Positions 25,198 through 37,355 are shown, counted from the stretch's first letter. The stretch: 64,000 bases of DNA from Ziziphus jujuba (GCF_031755915.1 NC_083386.1:17345001-17409000), one strand, 5' to 3'. Notes: a model not told the origin generated them from the sequence alone. A program made the numbers and translations.

Positions 25198-26040
25198 GTT
25201 TCTTTCTTTTATTGTGCACCATTTGTCAGTGCTAGGTATATTGTATGGTACATTGTTTATATTTTTGAGTACATTGTCAGTTTTTATGATATTTATGGTT
25301 TTGCTACATTTTCATAATTATTTTGTGAAATTATATTTATATTATTTTCTGCTCAATGTTTATATCATGATTAATCTAGATCATAATATTTTAATGGTCA
25401 TTGATGTTATACAATTTGAGTGTCAGTTTTATAATACTGATTTGGGATACAAGTTAAGTTTTATGAAATGATTTTTAAAAGGGAAACCTTTCAAAAGAGT
25501 GGAAAAAGAGGTCTTTACAGAAGGATTTATAGAAATAAAATATTAATTTTCAATTGTATCATGCCACTGACCAAGATATTTTTATCTTACATTTTTTTTG
25601 CTTTTAAATTCATTTTCCTAAGTCTAGGCAGTTAGCTGATAGCCCAACTCGTGCATTACCTGTTATTCCATATTTTCCACAGCAATAATAGTATTTAGCT
25701 TTTCTTATTTATCTTGATTTTTTTAGACTTATTCGCATCATTTGCATTTTGAAATTTTATAATTACTCTTACAATGCTCTGACCTAAATATTGAACACGA
25801 TAGTGACTCTTTTATGTATGTATAGTTATGGCTTGTAGTATGACGACTATAGTTGTGGTTTTGCACGTTATTGTGATTTTATATTTATATTGATGTATTA
25901 TTTATTATTACATTTGTTTTTTTGTCCGTGATTTATGTGAGGAGCCATTGGTTATTCTTTAGGAATTGCTCAACAGGGCTTTAATAGGCAGGACCACTAA
26001 GGAGATCCTAAAAGGATTCCCAAGGTGGGTCCTGTCAGCT

Positions 26041-26052
26041 TGGTATCAGAGC
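26041..26052 (+). other. Primer-binding site, tRNA-iMet type
   Basis: 'tggtatcagagc' is the exact common plant iMet-tRNA PBS, 3 bp after the LTR end CA at 26037. It fixes the orientation and the LTR/internal border of the Tekay-like element. Confidence 0.9.
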
Positions 26053-26269
26053 ATTAGGTTCTAAATTCATTGGAGTTATGTATTTGTACAACTCATCTTG
26101 TGTTTTGCCCTCCATGCCTACCCTTTTGTTGATGTTAATTATATTTTGACTTATTCTTTTGTACATAAGTTTTTCTTGATGTTGTGAGGAGGTAAATGTG
26201 GTGCTCCGTAAACTTTCTCTGGAAGTAGAGATATATCCCCTTATTAGGAGCATCTTGTCGCACGTCTGA

Positions 26270-27480
26270 CTCGATCACTTGAGAGGAGTGGGCTTTTTAT
26301 ACATTCTATCAATCAGGCTCGTAAACTTGGAGTAGTGGGTTTTGATGGCTCCATGGACACTATTGCAATGTTATCTTGGCTAACTGACATGAAAAAAATC
26401 TTGGATGGAGGTATGTAATGTCCAAATGAGGCGAAGGTCAGGATTGCTAGCTTTATGCTATATGGAAACATATGAAAAGGGTCAAAGTATAAGAGGACTA
26501 GGACGCGTCACACTTTGGCATAGCTCAAGACTGCATTTCACACCGAAGTTTGGCATCCAATCTTTGTTAAGACTAAAAGGATGGAGTTTGAAATGCTCAC
26601 TCATGGCAGCTTATAGGTTTTCAGTACGAGTGGAAATATAGGGAGTTATTAGAGTTTGTCCCAACTTGGTTTCCTATAAGGTCAGTAAGAAAAGAAGGTT
26701 TCTTGGCCATTTAAGTGAGCCTATAGTGTTGAGCATTTAGGTGTAGTTGACCCCATATATCAATCTATGAATGATGCAACTTTAAAGGTAGAAAGGTAGA
26801 TCATGATGCATAGATTTAAGCATCAAAAGCATCAATCATTTGATGGCTTATCTTCGAGGAATCCCATTCAGGGATATTCTAAGAGGGGTAGTTTCAGTCT
26901 AGAATCTTTGAGCAGTGGAGTATTCATAGGAGGTAGGCATAACCCCATAGGCAATAGATTCCAAAGAGGTGAACATACTCAGGGTTTAGGATTTGGGCTA
27001 GTGAATAGTGGTAGCACCCATGACCAGAGATCTGCAAGACAAAGTAGTTTCTACTCTGCATGTAGCTTCTATGCCAAGTTTCATGATGGACTATGCCAAT
27101 AGGATGGACCATGCATTCATTGCGCAGTTAGTCAGTACACTTTAAGAGTGATTGCCCTTATCGAGTACACAACCTGGCTAAGGCCTCAGGATCGGGTGCT
27201 CAGTTTTAGCATATTGGCTTTCAATAAACTTGTAGGTATAGAGGATAGGATACACAGACAAGCCAGACTTTAGGCGGTTCTACCAGCATTGGAGAGCAAT
27301 CTGCATTCGCAATCCAAGACGGAGTTTAGAGAGGATGACCATCTACCAAAGATAGGGTCTTTGCTATGACCAAGCAGGAGGCATAGACCACCCTAATGTT
27401 GTGACAGGTACATTATCTATGCTTAATGGTGATGCACGTGCTTAAGGGTATGTTGCACGAGTTAGGGGTGTCACATGGAA
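26270..27480 (+). pseudogene. Tekay/Del-like gag pseudogene with start of protease region
   Basis: Reading across several frameshifts gives the plant chromovirus gag order: 'WLTDMKKILDGG' (about 26378), 'AKVRIASFMLYG' (about 26430), 'LKTAFHTEVWHPIF' (about 26525), 'KRMEFEMLTHGS' (about 26577) and 'NDATLKVER' (about 26770). A long Ser/Gly/Arg-rich linker (26800-27100, the best open part) is followed by a broken zinc-knuckle region ('CIHC') and 'VFAMTKQEA' (about 27360), which normally precedes the protease. Nothing recognisable as protease, RT, RNase H or integrase follows. No functional product is expected. Confidence 0.7.
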
Positions 27481-28808
27481 TTTCACAGCCATAAGAGGGT
27501 TCTTCTGACCTACATAGATGTTTAAGAGTAGTTATTTTCTTTTCACAAAAATTAAGATCTTGATATTAGAACCTAATATAAACCAAGATGGTTGATGAAT
27601 TTTGGTGATCTTGTGTGAGACAATTTGTAGAGAATTAAGTTGGGAATTTCATAAGTTGGTTTTATGGCATTTTCTTGTAGCGATGGTTTTAGATATTGGT
27701 TTTGATATTTTGTTTTCTTAGAGATTAATGGTTTTATATTGATAATGTTTAATGGTCTAACGTGGTAGATATTCTTGGTGATAACTTGACCTTCTAAGGA
27801 ATATGATTTTTGGGGCATAGCTAAAATAAGAAAATGATGGATGTTTTCCTATGATTCAAAGACCTGGTAATTAGTTTTTAGTATTTGGTTATGATATTAA
27901 AATTAAGATTTAAATTTCTTTATTGCTTGAAGTATGGATTCTTGGAGTCCATTTGAAATTAGAAGAATCTGATATTTTTTCGAGAATGATATACTTTTCG
28001 GTGTTGACAATCTTGAGGATTACGTTAAGCTTTATAAGCTATCTAAGGCCTTCCATTAGAATAAGTATGAGAATTTTTGTTTTTTGACTTTGATGAATTT
28101 GGTGAAAAGAATGATTTTTGTTGAGGTAAAGAAAATTGGATAATTAATGAGGAATATAAATCTTATAATTATAAGTACTAAGAATGTGGTCAGAGGCAAA
28201 AAGAACAATCTCAATTTTAACTTTGTATCACAGGTATTTGGTTTAAGAAGATTAAACTTAAGTTCTAAACTTTACCTTTGATTTGATGAATGAATTTTAG
28301 AGATAGTTACAAATTAGAAAACTTATGAGTCGTGCAAGAGTGATATTGATGATTACGAATAACTTTGGAGCAGATAGTAAAAGATATGTTCTTATGTGAT
28401 TTTGTTTAGGAGCTTAATAGTATTCTCTTGCTACTATGACGTTTTGGTGGATTTATTGTTGATCACTCTACTAGAAGTTGGTTTTTATTTTTTGGATTAT
28501 TTGTAGAAATATTAGAGTTTGTTCTGTATTGTAATTGTGATATTCAAGAGGTCAACTTTTGTCTTGTAAAATTAAAATTGTTATACTTTTAGGGTTGAAA
28601 AGTAAGTGCTTAATGGTTTACATTATGGTATTAGTGTTCTCCAAATGTGAGCTTTATTGGATTGAGTGAGATCTCGCAAACAAGTAATTTCTATTAATGA
28701 AAATTTCTCAAATTCTCTAAAATTTGGAGTTATGTGGGATTGTAAATGAATGGATCTTATGGAGACAACAATGTTATTTAATATGGAATTTCTAGGATGA
28801 AATTTTCA
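27481..28808 (+). other. Internal non-coding region of the Tekay-like element (pol missing)
   Basis: It lies between the gag remnant and the PPT, where 4-5 kb of pol would be expected. I see no RT, RNase H or integrase motifs on either strand. The 81-residue minus-strand frame at 27573-27818 is not recognisable. The simplest reading is an internal deletion or a LARD-like non-autonomous form. Confidence 0.5.
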
Positions 28809-28818
28809 TAAGAGGGGG
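28809..28818 (+). other. Polypurine tract before the 3' LTR
   Basis: A purine run 'aagaggggg' immediately precedes the LTR start (diverged 'tagattttagcatcccgtc'). Position and composition fit a second-strand priming site. The match is short. Confidence 0.6.
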
Positions 28819-30084
28819 TAGATTTTAGCATCCCGTCTTTAAAGATACACAAAAATTTGAAACTTTGATCGCGTTTGACCATTAAATTGTTTATGGGTCT
28901 CAAAATTGACTTTTATACAGTCAGTATTTTGATTTGACCGATGTACCATTGCGTAGAGCACATTAATTAGAGTTCATAAATTGGCAGTATACCAAATTCC
29001 GAGTTACGGTTAAAAAGTTATAGTTTTGGAAAGTTTTGAATATCAATTTTATATCAGTATTCAAACCAGCCTCAGATTTTTATCTACTAGTGATCCAAGG
29101 CCCTATATAAGTGTTGGGAAGCATTCAAAATTTTCATTTTGTCCCGCAAATTAGAAAAACTTTTCCCTAGACCCATGGGTCCGAACCAAGTGGACCCAAA
29201 CCAGTTTGACCACCTACTGAGTCAAGTTGGTTTTAATGACTTTCTACCCACCATAATGCCACACGTGCCAGGCACCATGGGGGTCCATCTTCAGGTGACC
29301 AACCTGGCCAAATTTCTAGCCAAACCATTGGCTGATGTGTCAGAATTTGTTCTTTGAAGCCACGACGGCTGTTTGGTATTTTCGAACCAATTTATCATTT
29401 TCGATCATTCCAAACCAACCCATACACCTCTCCCCCATTTTTGGACCTTCTGAATCCATTCTAATACTCTATTTACCAAGATTTCTCATGGTTTGAAAGA
29501 TCTATCAATGGAAAATTTGGCCGAGTTTTGTGATGAGTTTTTAGTCATCGGTGACACTTTTGGACCAAGATGAGCATACCATTGTATTTCTTATCTCTTG
29601 AGCTTTTCATTGATATAAAATTCGTAAAGTTTGGATGTCATTTGATATTTTTCCATTTTTTGGATCAATTAATTAAAAACCTAGGTAAATTTGGACAGTA
29701 TTTTGGACAAAAATTGATCAAATTGAAGCTGGATTAGTGTAATTAGATGTTAATAAAACCCATTAGAATGTTCAATTTTGTAAAATTGGCTTTTCAGGTG
29801 AAAATTCCAATTGTGGTATTGAAACCTAAAGGGTTTACGGTACAATTGGACCGCTTGGTGTCCAATTTATACAATTTTATAGCTGTGTGGATTGTTTTAA
29901 GACATTTGGTACACACCAATGTCTTTAGTTTAGTTGTTAGAGCTTGAAAAATATTTTATTATATTACATGCACCTATATTGAGTGTGGAGGAGATCATGT
30001 GGAGGAGTATAAATGAGCATTAACAGTATTTGTGAGGGGTTATATGTAACACCCCGTCCCGAACCATGTCGGAATTTTTGCACG

Positions 30085-30164
30085 TTGACCGAGGTTGACC
30101 GTTGACCGTTGACCGAAGGGGTCAAAAGTTGACTTTTTGACTCGGTTGGAATTCTAGGTTGACT
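30085..30164 (+). promoter_or_regulatory. Cluster of eight TTGAC (W-box core) words at the LTR start
   Basis: Within 80 bp there are seven TTGAC on the + strand and one inverted copy ('ggtcaa'). Four of them lie in a tight array with 6-11 bp spacing. TTGAC is the core of WRKY W-boxes. The region is at the 5' (U3) end of a solo LTR, where enhancers are expected. The older paralogous LTRs have only two or three copies in the equivalent place. Function is inferred. Confidence 0.45.
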
Positions 30165-30663
30165 GAGGTACCGTTACGAAGTACACATTGGCACGAGTTC
30201 GTAGACTGGTAGCACGTTGAAAACGGAGCTACGGTTTGAAAGTTATGAGCAAAACAAGTTGAGGTCCAAACTGTCCAAGGGGTGCCGGAGTTGACTTTTT
30301 ATTCATGCAAGGTTGAGCGTTGACTCATACATGGTTGTGAAGTGCTCGTCGATACGAGTCCGTAGACTAGCGGCACGTCCGATTTGGACATGTGGTTTGA
30401 AAGTTATGGACCTGTAAAGTTTTTCAAATACTGTATTATTTTAATATTATTTTTACACGTATAACGATGTGCCACGTGTGACTCAATGAAAGTGGCCATG
30501 TGTCACCATGGTGAAATGCCACATGTCAACCATGTAAAAAATTAAATTATTTTATTATTTTTGAATAATAATATTATTATTAATATTATTTAATTATTTC
30601 TTTCTTTATTTCTTTTTCTTTTCCTTTTTCTTTTATTTTTCTTTTTCTTTTTCTTTTCTTTTC

Positions 30664-30673
30664 CCCACGTGGG
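30664..30673. promoter_or_regulatory. G-box palindrome
   Basis: 'cccacgtggg' is a perfect palindrome containing CACGTG, the core recognised by plant bZIP/bHLH factors. It sits in the C/T-rich stretch before the GC-rich block of the solo LTR. Two more ACGTG words lie upstream at about 30473-30480. Confidence 0.4.
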
Positions 30674-33600
30674 AAAACACCAATTCTTTCTTTTTCTTTT
30701 TCTTTTTCTTTTTTTTCTTTTTTTCCTTTCTTCTTCCCCGAACCCTAAACACACACACACGCAGTTTTCTTTCTCTCCCGTCCGTCCCTCTCTCTCTTCT
30801 GTGTTTTCAAATTCCGGCCACCTACACAGTACACGCGCCGGCCAATGACGTGCGGAAGGAGGAGGCGAGCTCGGCCGCCGCCGGATTTTCTCTCTCCTCT
30901 TTTCTTGTGTTTTCCAGCCAGCCCACTCCCAATTGAGCCTCCTATCCCCCTATTTTGGGTCCTCTGAATCCAAAAATGGCCTTCAATCCCAAAAATTCGA
31001 AGCGCTTTGCGAGATATGGAGAAGTGAACACCGGCCGAACCTTTCCGGCCAAATTCCGGCCACCTCCGGTGGAATTGGGGTCGACGGAGACCGGATTGGT
31101 GATCCTCGTCCCACAAGCTTCGATTCGGTATATCATTCGCCTATTTTGGTTAAAGTTTGCGTTTGACCCCCCGGGTACCGGGTATTATTTACCCGATTAA
31201 AATATTAATTTATTTGACTGTCTGTGAATTTTGTTCTAGGAGCACCGGTGAGTCGTAGAATTGATCCCGTGGTGGATCATGGGTTAATTGCGTGCTCCAG
31301 GTGAGTGACCCACCTTTAAAAATATTTTTGGGGTAATTAATTGTATTTATGTGGTATTAATTTGATATCTGTAATTTGTGCTCATGTGGTGTATTTTAAA
31401 TATAATCGGGACAAATATTATGTTATATATATATTTACCCATTGGTGTTAAATGAAATTTTGGGTCATTAGAAATTCCCGATTATTATTTCATTATGATT
31501 AAATGGTAATTATTACACATGAGCAAGTATTTTCAATAATTAATTGCGTCTGGATTTTATATCATTTTTGGGCAATTAATTATATTTAATTGGTATTTAA
31601 ATTGATATTTAAATTATGCTCATGTGGTGTGATTTAATTATGGTCTTATTGTTGTTTAATTTATTATGCATGAGCAAAGTGAATTTTGATGGTATTTGTA
31701 CGTGGTTTTAAATTTGATTTTCCGGGCATAATTGGGTTAAATATTTTACGAAAATATTTGGTTATATTTTATAAATTATGCCCGCGGTATTTTTATGGTT
31801 GCATCTCGTATTTCGAGGAAAATTGTGGTTTGTTGATTATCGCTGTTTCGTACCGGGTTGTTGAATAAAAATATGTGGGATGGTGTTTTGTGAAAATTTG
31901 GTATACTTCCCATGGTGGTTTTTGGAAAAACGGTACGGTTGGTTATTATTGTTTATTTTTGGACGCACTCATACAGTATTGGTGTTCTGGTGTATGGTGT
32001 ATGGACACGTGGTTTAGCACGCGGTTATTATGTGGTTTAGCGTGCGGTTATTACTTCACCCGTGAGTTGCCATTGGACCGTGGGCAGGCAAGGTTATTGT
32101 TGTGCACAGCCGCCCCCCCTCCTTGGCCGGGTGATGGTTTTTAGCAGTCGGTACTGTCGGGACACCGAAGTGACCGCTGCAGGTTTCTCTCTTTAACCTC
32201 CCGCCAGTCGGTGCTCGGGACGCTGGGTATCGGAGGGCATCACCGGTATATGGTGTGGTGCGTCAGGTGTAATTGTCGGTGTAAATTGCAATTAAAGTTT
32301 AAAACCCCAAAGGTGTTCAAAAAAAATTATTTATTATAATTTATTGCAGTTATTTATATTTGGGGTATTTATGTATTTATGTATTTATTTATTTATTTAT
32401 TTGTTTATTTGTTGTTTATTAAATTATTTGGTTTCTTGGTTTTTGGGAAGTACGTACAAGGGTTTTGTGAAAATGTTTTAAAAGGGGAACTTTTCCAACT
32501 GAGAGAATTGTAAGGGTTTTGAGAGAAATTATTATTTTCCAATTAATTATTATCTATCTACTGTATTACTGTGATATTATATTGTATAGTAGATAGGGTC
32601 ACTCACTGAGATGATTAGCATCTCACACTCTTAAATTCCGTTCCCCTAGGTCCAGGTTGGAGACGTTGATTGTCCGGGGCGAGCCCAATGTCTCAGTTCG
32701 TTTGCCGAAGGTTCAAGAAGTTTTTCTTCCCTTTTTCCTCTCTATCTTGTATTGTTTCCGTATCTGTCATTTTATAAATTCCGCATGTTTCTGTATAACG
32801 CTCTGTATACTGTATTGGACGTGTTGTTTTTATTTATGCACTGGGTTGCTGCTGTTGTTTTATTTTTGAAGTGCTGCAATTTGTGGAATCAATTTGTAGT
32901 TTGTGGGAGGAATAAGGGGATATTTTTGAAGTGTGTTTTCAGTGCAGGTAAATTTGTGGTAAGTAAATCCCTTAGGGGAGGCTCTGCCGGATTTTCCGTT
33001 GGAAGGTTCGGTAGGGTTTCCCTGGGATCAGGGCTGTCTAGGGTTCCGGGGAAGGAATTCTGGACGGGTCCTGACATTATATTTTTAAATAGTTTTAAGC
33101 ATGCTAGTATCTAGTATAATATATGTGGTTTGGATAATTTATGTATATATTGTTTGATTTAAATATTTATTTTATGCTTATATGAATATCTATTTTTACA
33201 TATATGTGTTATCATTTTATATTATCTTTGACAAGATTTTAAATGATTCAAACTTTGATAAGTTTATAGTGAGCTTGTGGATTATGGTATTTGAATTGAG
33301 GTTTGAATCATTTTGGAAAATAATTTATTTTGAGAAAGTGAATTGGAAATTATATATATTTTTAAGCATGTTTAAGTGTTTTATAGTTTTAAATAGTTAA
33401 AAATGATTTAACATGATGTATATTTTACTACAATATTTATGTTTTAGCATGAAATAATGATTTGAAATTTTAGGAATATTTAAAGAAACAGTTGAATTTG
33501 AATATGAAATTACACTTTATGGTACAGTATTGTTTGAAAAAGTATGATCTTATAAAGATTGTTTTATGGATGTTGTAATGTTACTTTTAATTGATGTATT

Positions 33601-34646
33601 ATATAGTACCAGTATTTCAGTTTAGTATTATATTATAGTGCGCAGGTATAATGCATGTTTTATGCTAAAGGTCGTGAGGTTGGGTTCATCCGAATCTGAC
33701 AAGTTCATTATTGCCACAATACCTTTCGTATACTAAAGGTCGTGAGATAGGCTCATCCCATAGGTTTATATTGCCATGATGCTTTTAGCAAGCTAAAGCA
33801 TCCTATAGGTTTTTTTTCTTTTACTATCAAATGGTATTTAGGGATGCCGTGCACCATTTGATAACAGTAAATATATTGTATGGTAGATTGTTTATATTTC
33901 TGAGTACATTGTTGGTTTTTTTTATATTTATGGTTTTACTATATTTTTGTTATTTATTTTGTAAAATTATGTATATTATTCTATGCTCAATATTTATATC
34001 ATAATTAATCCAGTTTATAATATTTTAATGGTCATTGATTTTATACTATTTGAGCATCGGTTTTATGATATTAATTTGGGGTACAAGTTGAGTTTTTTGA
34101 AATAATTTTTAAACGGGGAATTTTTCGAAAGAGTGAAACGAGAGGTACTTAGAAAATTATTTATAGAAATAAACTATTATTTTTTTATTTTATTATGCCA
34201 CTCACTAAGATATTTTTATCTCATATTTTATTTGTTTTAAAATTTGTTCCCTTAGATCTAGGCAATTAGTTGACAGTCTAACTCGCTCATCACTTATTAT
34301 TCCATATTTGCTATAGCAGCAACAATATTTAACTTTCTTTGTTTATCTTTATTTTTCTAAATTTATTATCATTAATTGTATTTCTAAATTTTGCAGTCAC
34401 TCTTAGAATACTCTAACCTAAATATTGGATATGGTAATGACCCTTTTATACATGTAAAGTTATAGCCTGTAGTATAATAGGTTGTAGTTGTGGTTTTGCA
34501 TACCGTTGTGGTTATATCTTTATATATTTGTTTGTCTCCAGTTTAAGTGAGTCCCATCGGGTATTCTTTAGGAATTGCCCAATAGAATTTTACTCAGCAG
34601 TACCACCTAGGAGATCCTAGGAGAACTCCTGGGATAGGTCTTGTCA

Positions 34647-34790
34647 ATTATGTCTCTATCATCACTTACACTAGTAAACCTTGCTCTTTATTTACATAAG
34701 GAGAGATTAGGATACACAAAAAATTAATGAGATACTATGATTTCTTTCTATTTTTCCTATGTCTTTATTTTATAATACGTTATCAGCACA
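34647..34790 (+). repeat. Truncated copia LTR end with PBS-like site
   Basis: The stretch ends in 'tataatacgttatcagcac' (34771-34789). In plant copia elements an LTR end followed by 'cgttatcagcac' is a common LTR/PBS junction. The 120 bp before it are T-rich, with 'tgagatactatgatt' resembling an R/U5 leader. It abuts the 3' end of the Tekay-like LTR at 34646. No coding part follows; a poly-T (34805-34826) and unrelated DNA come next. Confidence 0.45.
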
Positions 34791-35107
34791 AAGTTCTATA
34801 TTTCTTTTTTTTTTTTTTTTTTTTTTGTAATTGAGTTTGAGTCTCCAATTTGTTGATGAAATCGTCCAAATGGACACAAGAGCACTATTTTGCTGTCATA
34901 TGACAATCAAGGTCGAGTCTAAGGAGGAAAAACAAAATCTCCTATGAATTGATTGAAAATAATTTCTGGCTTATATATAAAGCTAAGTAATTTTATATTT
35001 ATTTATTTATGTACTTTGCTACATATAGAAATCCTTTGTTTGCATTTTTTTTTTTAACACTCCTTTGTTTCAAAAGTTTATTTATATAGAAAAATATATA
35101 TATATAA

Positions 35108-35250
35108 GGACGGTCCACATGTGAGTCTGTAGTATTGATGATGATATTTGAAGAAACTGTCATCAATACTGTCTCTATGTAATGGTATTGACGACGGTTT
35201 TTTCAAAAACCATCATCAATACTGCAAACTCGCATGCGAATGGTCCGCAC
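35108..35250. mobile_element. MITE-like element made of nested inverted repeats
   Basis: The ends are imperfectly inverted ('ggacggtccacatgtgagt' against 'actcgcatgcgaatggtcc'). Inside, the word 'agtattgatgatg' or a close variant occurs four times in alternating orientation (about 35130, 35160, 35185 and 35213), so two small hairpins sit inside one large hairpin. The 'gacgacggtttt...aaaacc' type core resembles subterminal repeats of plant CACTA elements; that assignment is uncertain. Both sides are TA-rich microsatellite, so a TSD cannot be recognised. No coding capacity. Confidence 0.5.
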
Positions 35251-35263
35251 AATGGATAAACTA

Positions 35264-35302
<39 letters not shown>

Positions 35303-35970
35303 AGATAGATAGATAGATAGATATTAATTAAATGTGCAGCAAAAGAAAAAGAGATTTGGCTAAGTGCTTGATGCTTGCATTAGCAGCCTAAACATATCCG
35401 GAAGGAAGCTAGTTTGGTTGAAATAATATTATTTAGAACATATATGTTTCTTTCCAAACTCCTCAAGAGGCCATGAAGCAATCCTTTAGATTATTCTATT
35501 TAAAGCTAAATTGATCTTTTCTTGTTGGTTATTCTAAATGCCGCAATGTATATATGTCATCTATGTGTAGTTATTCCTATATGCATATATTTTATCTGTA
35601 TAATTTATTTACTATATATGTTTCAATGGTGGAAAATCTCCTTCTAATACTTGTGATGTTGCTGATTTTCTGTGTACATATATATATTTGGATTAGAGAA
35701 ATTGATGGTTTGGAGATGTGATTTACATAGCTGTGAATTTTGAAATTGCATGTCTATAAAAAATAGGCCTATGATAGAGCCATGTGAAGTGAGGAAGATA
35801 GGCTTCCTGAGATCCAATTGGAGTTTCAATTGTATTAACAAATAGACTCGTCACAGCCTTCAAAGTTGACATACCTTTGATCCTACAATTTCGAGCTTCA
35901 TGAGATTCATAAGGAGTTTGTCGAGGACATTCAATCAACAACGTAAAAGCTAAGTAGTTATATTCTTATA

Positions 35971-36012
<42 letters not shown>

Positions 36013-37136
36013 ATACATTGGCAATATACATGCAATTTGATAGCTGTGGACACTGGAGCATTAAATTTTTAATTTTTTCAATGTGATTTATTTTTATCAA
36101 ATTTTTTCGTTATTTACTGTTAGGCTAGAATCTCAATTAGAGAGATCGTCTAAGCTATTGAATATGGAAAGAGACATGAAAATGCTGGAGGCATTTAGGC
36201 AGGACCTACCTTGTTAAACTAACATGTTTCAAATTCTAAGACTTTTCATATTTTCTGCAATGTTCTCACCGAAGTGCTTATGTTTATTTCATTATCCAAG
36301 TTGTTCTGATGTCATAAGATCTGCCAATTCCATTTTTTTAATGGCCCCTTCTCATATCTAATATTTTTATCACTTATATATATAAGAAGTAAATATATTA
36401 ATAACTAGTACTTGTTTTTATATTTTATTTCAAGTTGATGACAAGTTGAATATATTATATATTTTTATTATGATTACATGATATATATTCAGATTGTTCA
36501 AACTATCTATATAATATACAAAATTAAAATTATCTATAATTACATGATATGATATATCATCCTTAAATTCATTTTATTTCCTTTTAAAGCCATTACAATA
36601 AATTAAAATTTAGAAATAAAATTGTTTAAAAAATTCTACAATCTTAAAAAAACTTGAAAGAAATAATTTAATCTTGATTTTTGAAAATTTCGCTATTGTA
36701 TCGGTATTATCAAGATTTGGCTATAAATCTTCATAATAACGTGTAAAACAATTTTAGCATAATTTATATGAATAATATATCCACAAATAAAAAGTATATA
36801 ATCTTCATAAAAATTGGAAGGAAAACATTAATCTTGATTTTTGAAAATTTTCATAATTTGTGAGTTTGAAGATTTTAATTTTGTTGATGGAATGATACTT
36901 GGCAAGAGGAATTTTTATCCTCCTTATTTGGTTTCTATTTGAAAATTTTAAATGTAAGGTAAAAAACATGTATATAATAAAAAATATTTTTATTATTAAA
37001 GATATTTCATACAAAAACTCTATACACTAATACATATTTATATGTGGATATGCGATAAATAGAATTTTATTATAAAATAATAAGATTAATATATGATAAT
37101 TAATAATGAGATTGATCTATTTATTAGAAATTTAAA

Positions 37137-37355
37137 ATGGATGATACATTTTTTTCAATATCTTACAAAAAATGCTTAAAATATTTTATGAATTTTGGAT
37201 CTATGAGAGTTGGAAATCATTTTCATAATCCTTATTCAATAGATATTTATGGAACGTCATCAAGTAGCAACTCATGGGTACCATCACAAACTCAATCATC
37301 CGAGAGTAATAGTTATGCATATAGTCAACCAATAATGCAAGATTCATATGGTTGA
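37137..37355 (+). CDS. Unrecognised small ORF, Ser/Tyr/Gln-rich C-terminus
   Basis: A 72-residue frame starts at ATG 37137. It has a mixed N-terminal part and then a Ser/Gln/Tyr/Asn-rich stretch ('SSSSNSWVPSQTQSSESN' and 'YAYSQPIMQDSYG'). Beyond its stop the same reading continues with similar composition ('YINNYMQNYKGD'), which suggests a decayed longer protein rather than a genuine micropeptide. Such tails occur in some plant transposase-derived proteins, but I cannot confirm a family. No splice context or promoter was identified. Confidence 0.2.
   Translation: MDDTFFSISYKKCLKYFMNFGSMRVGNHFHNPYSIDIYGTSSSSNSWVPSQTQSSESNSYAYSQPIMQDSYG

Larger units (their letters stand above)
22440..26037 (+). 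repeat. 5' LTR of a Tekay/Del-like element, interrupted by a solo LTR
   Basis: It is collinear with the LTR at 28819-34646. 'aattttgaaactttgatcg' (22470) matches 28855, 'cactagtgacccaagac' (22701) matches 29086, and 'aggaattgctcaacagg' (25960) matches 34570. The right end '...gggtcctgtca' at 26037 is followed by a PBS. Removing the 1132-bp insertion (24066-25197) and its duplicated target leaves about 2.46 kb. The left terminus is diverged and only approximate. The two LTRs of this element differ by many substitutions and indels, so the insertion is old. Confidence 0.75.
30045..33076 (+). mobile_element. Complete 3032-bp solo LTR with perfect 5-bp TSD
   Basis: It begins TGTAACACCCCGTCCCGAAC and ends GGGTCCTGACA, the canonical TG...CA. 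It is flanked by TTATA at 30040-30044 and 33077-33081. There is no PBS, PPT or coding domain. Its 3' part ('gtcactcactgagatgatta' at 32599, 'cctaggtccaggttgga' at 32646) is homologous to the host LTR, so it is a younger member of the same broad LTR group. Composition is mosaic, with a GC-rich block at 30740-31120 and at 32020-32290. It holds a W-box-like cluster (30085-30164) and a perfect G-box 'cccacgtggg' (30664-30673). Open frames inside are composition artefacts. Confidence 0.9.
28819..34646 (+). repeat. 3' LTR of the Tekay-like element, split by a 3-kb solo LTR
   Basis: Collinear with 22440-26037. It runs from 'agcatcccgtctttaaag' (28828) to '...ggtcttgtca' ending at 34646. After removing 30045-33081 (solo LTR plus one TSD copy) it is about 2.79 kb. 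It contains its own copy of the 62-bp subrepeats (33655-33811). A typical 3' region carries 'ccactcactaagatattttt' followed by 'tctcat' (34199-34225), matching the equivalent place in the other long LTRs in the window. Confidence 0.75.

Noticed and set aside
30745..31200. Overlapping open frames on both strands in the GC-rich block
   Set aside because: They lie inside the solo LTR at 30045-33076. The higher GC content lowers stop frequency. No domain is recognisable in any frame.
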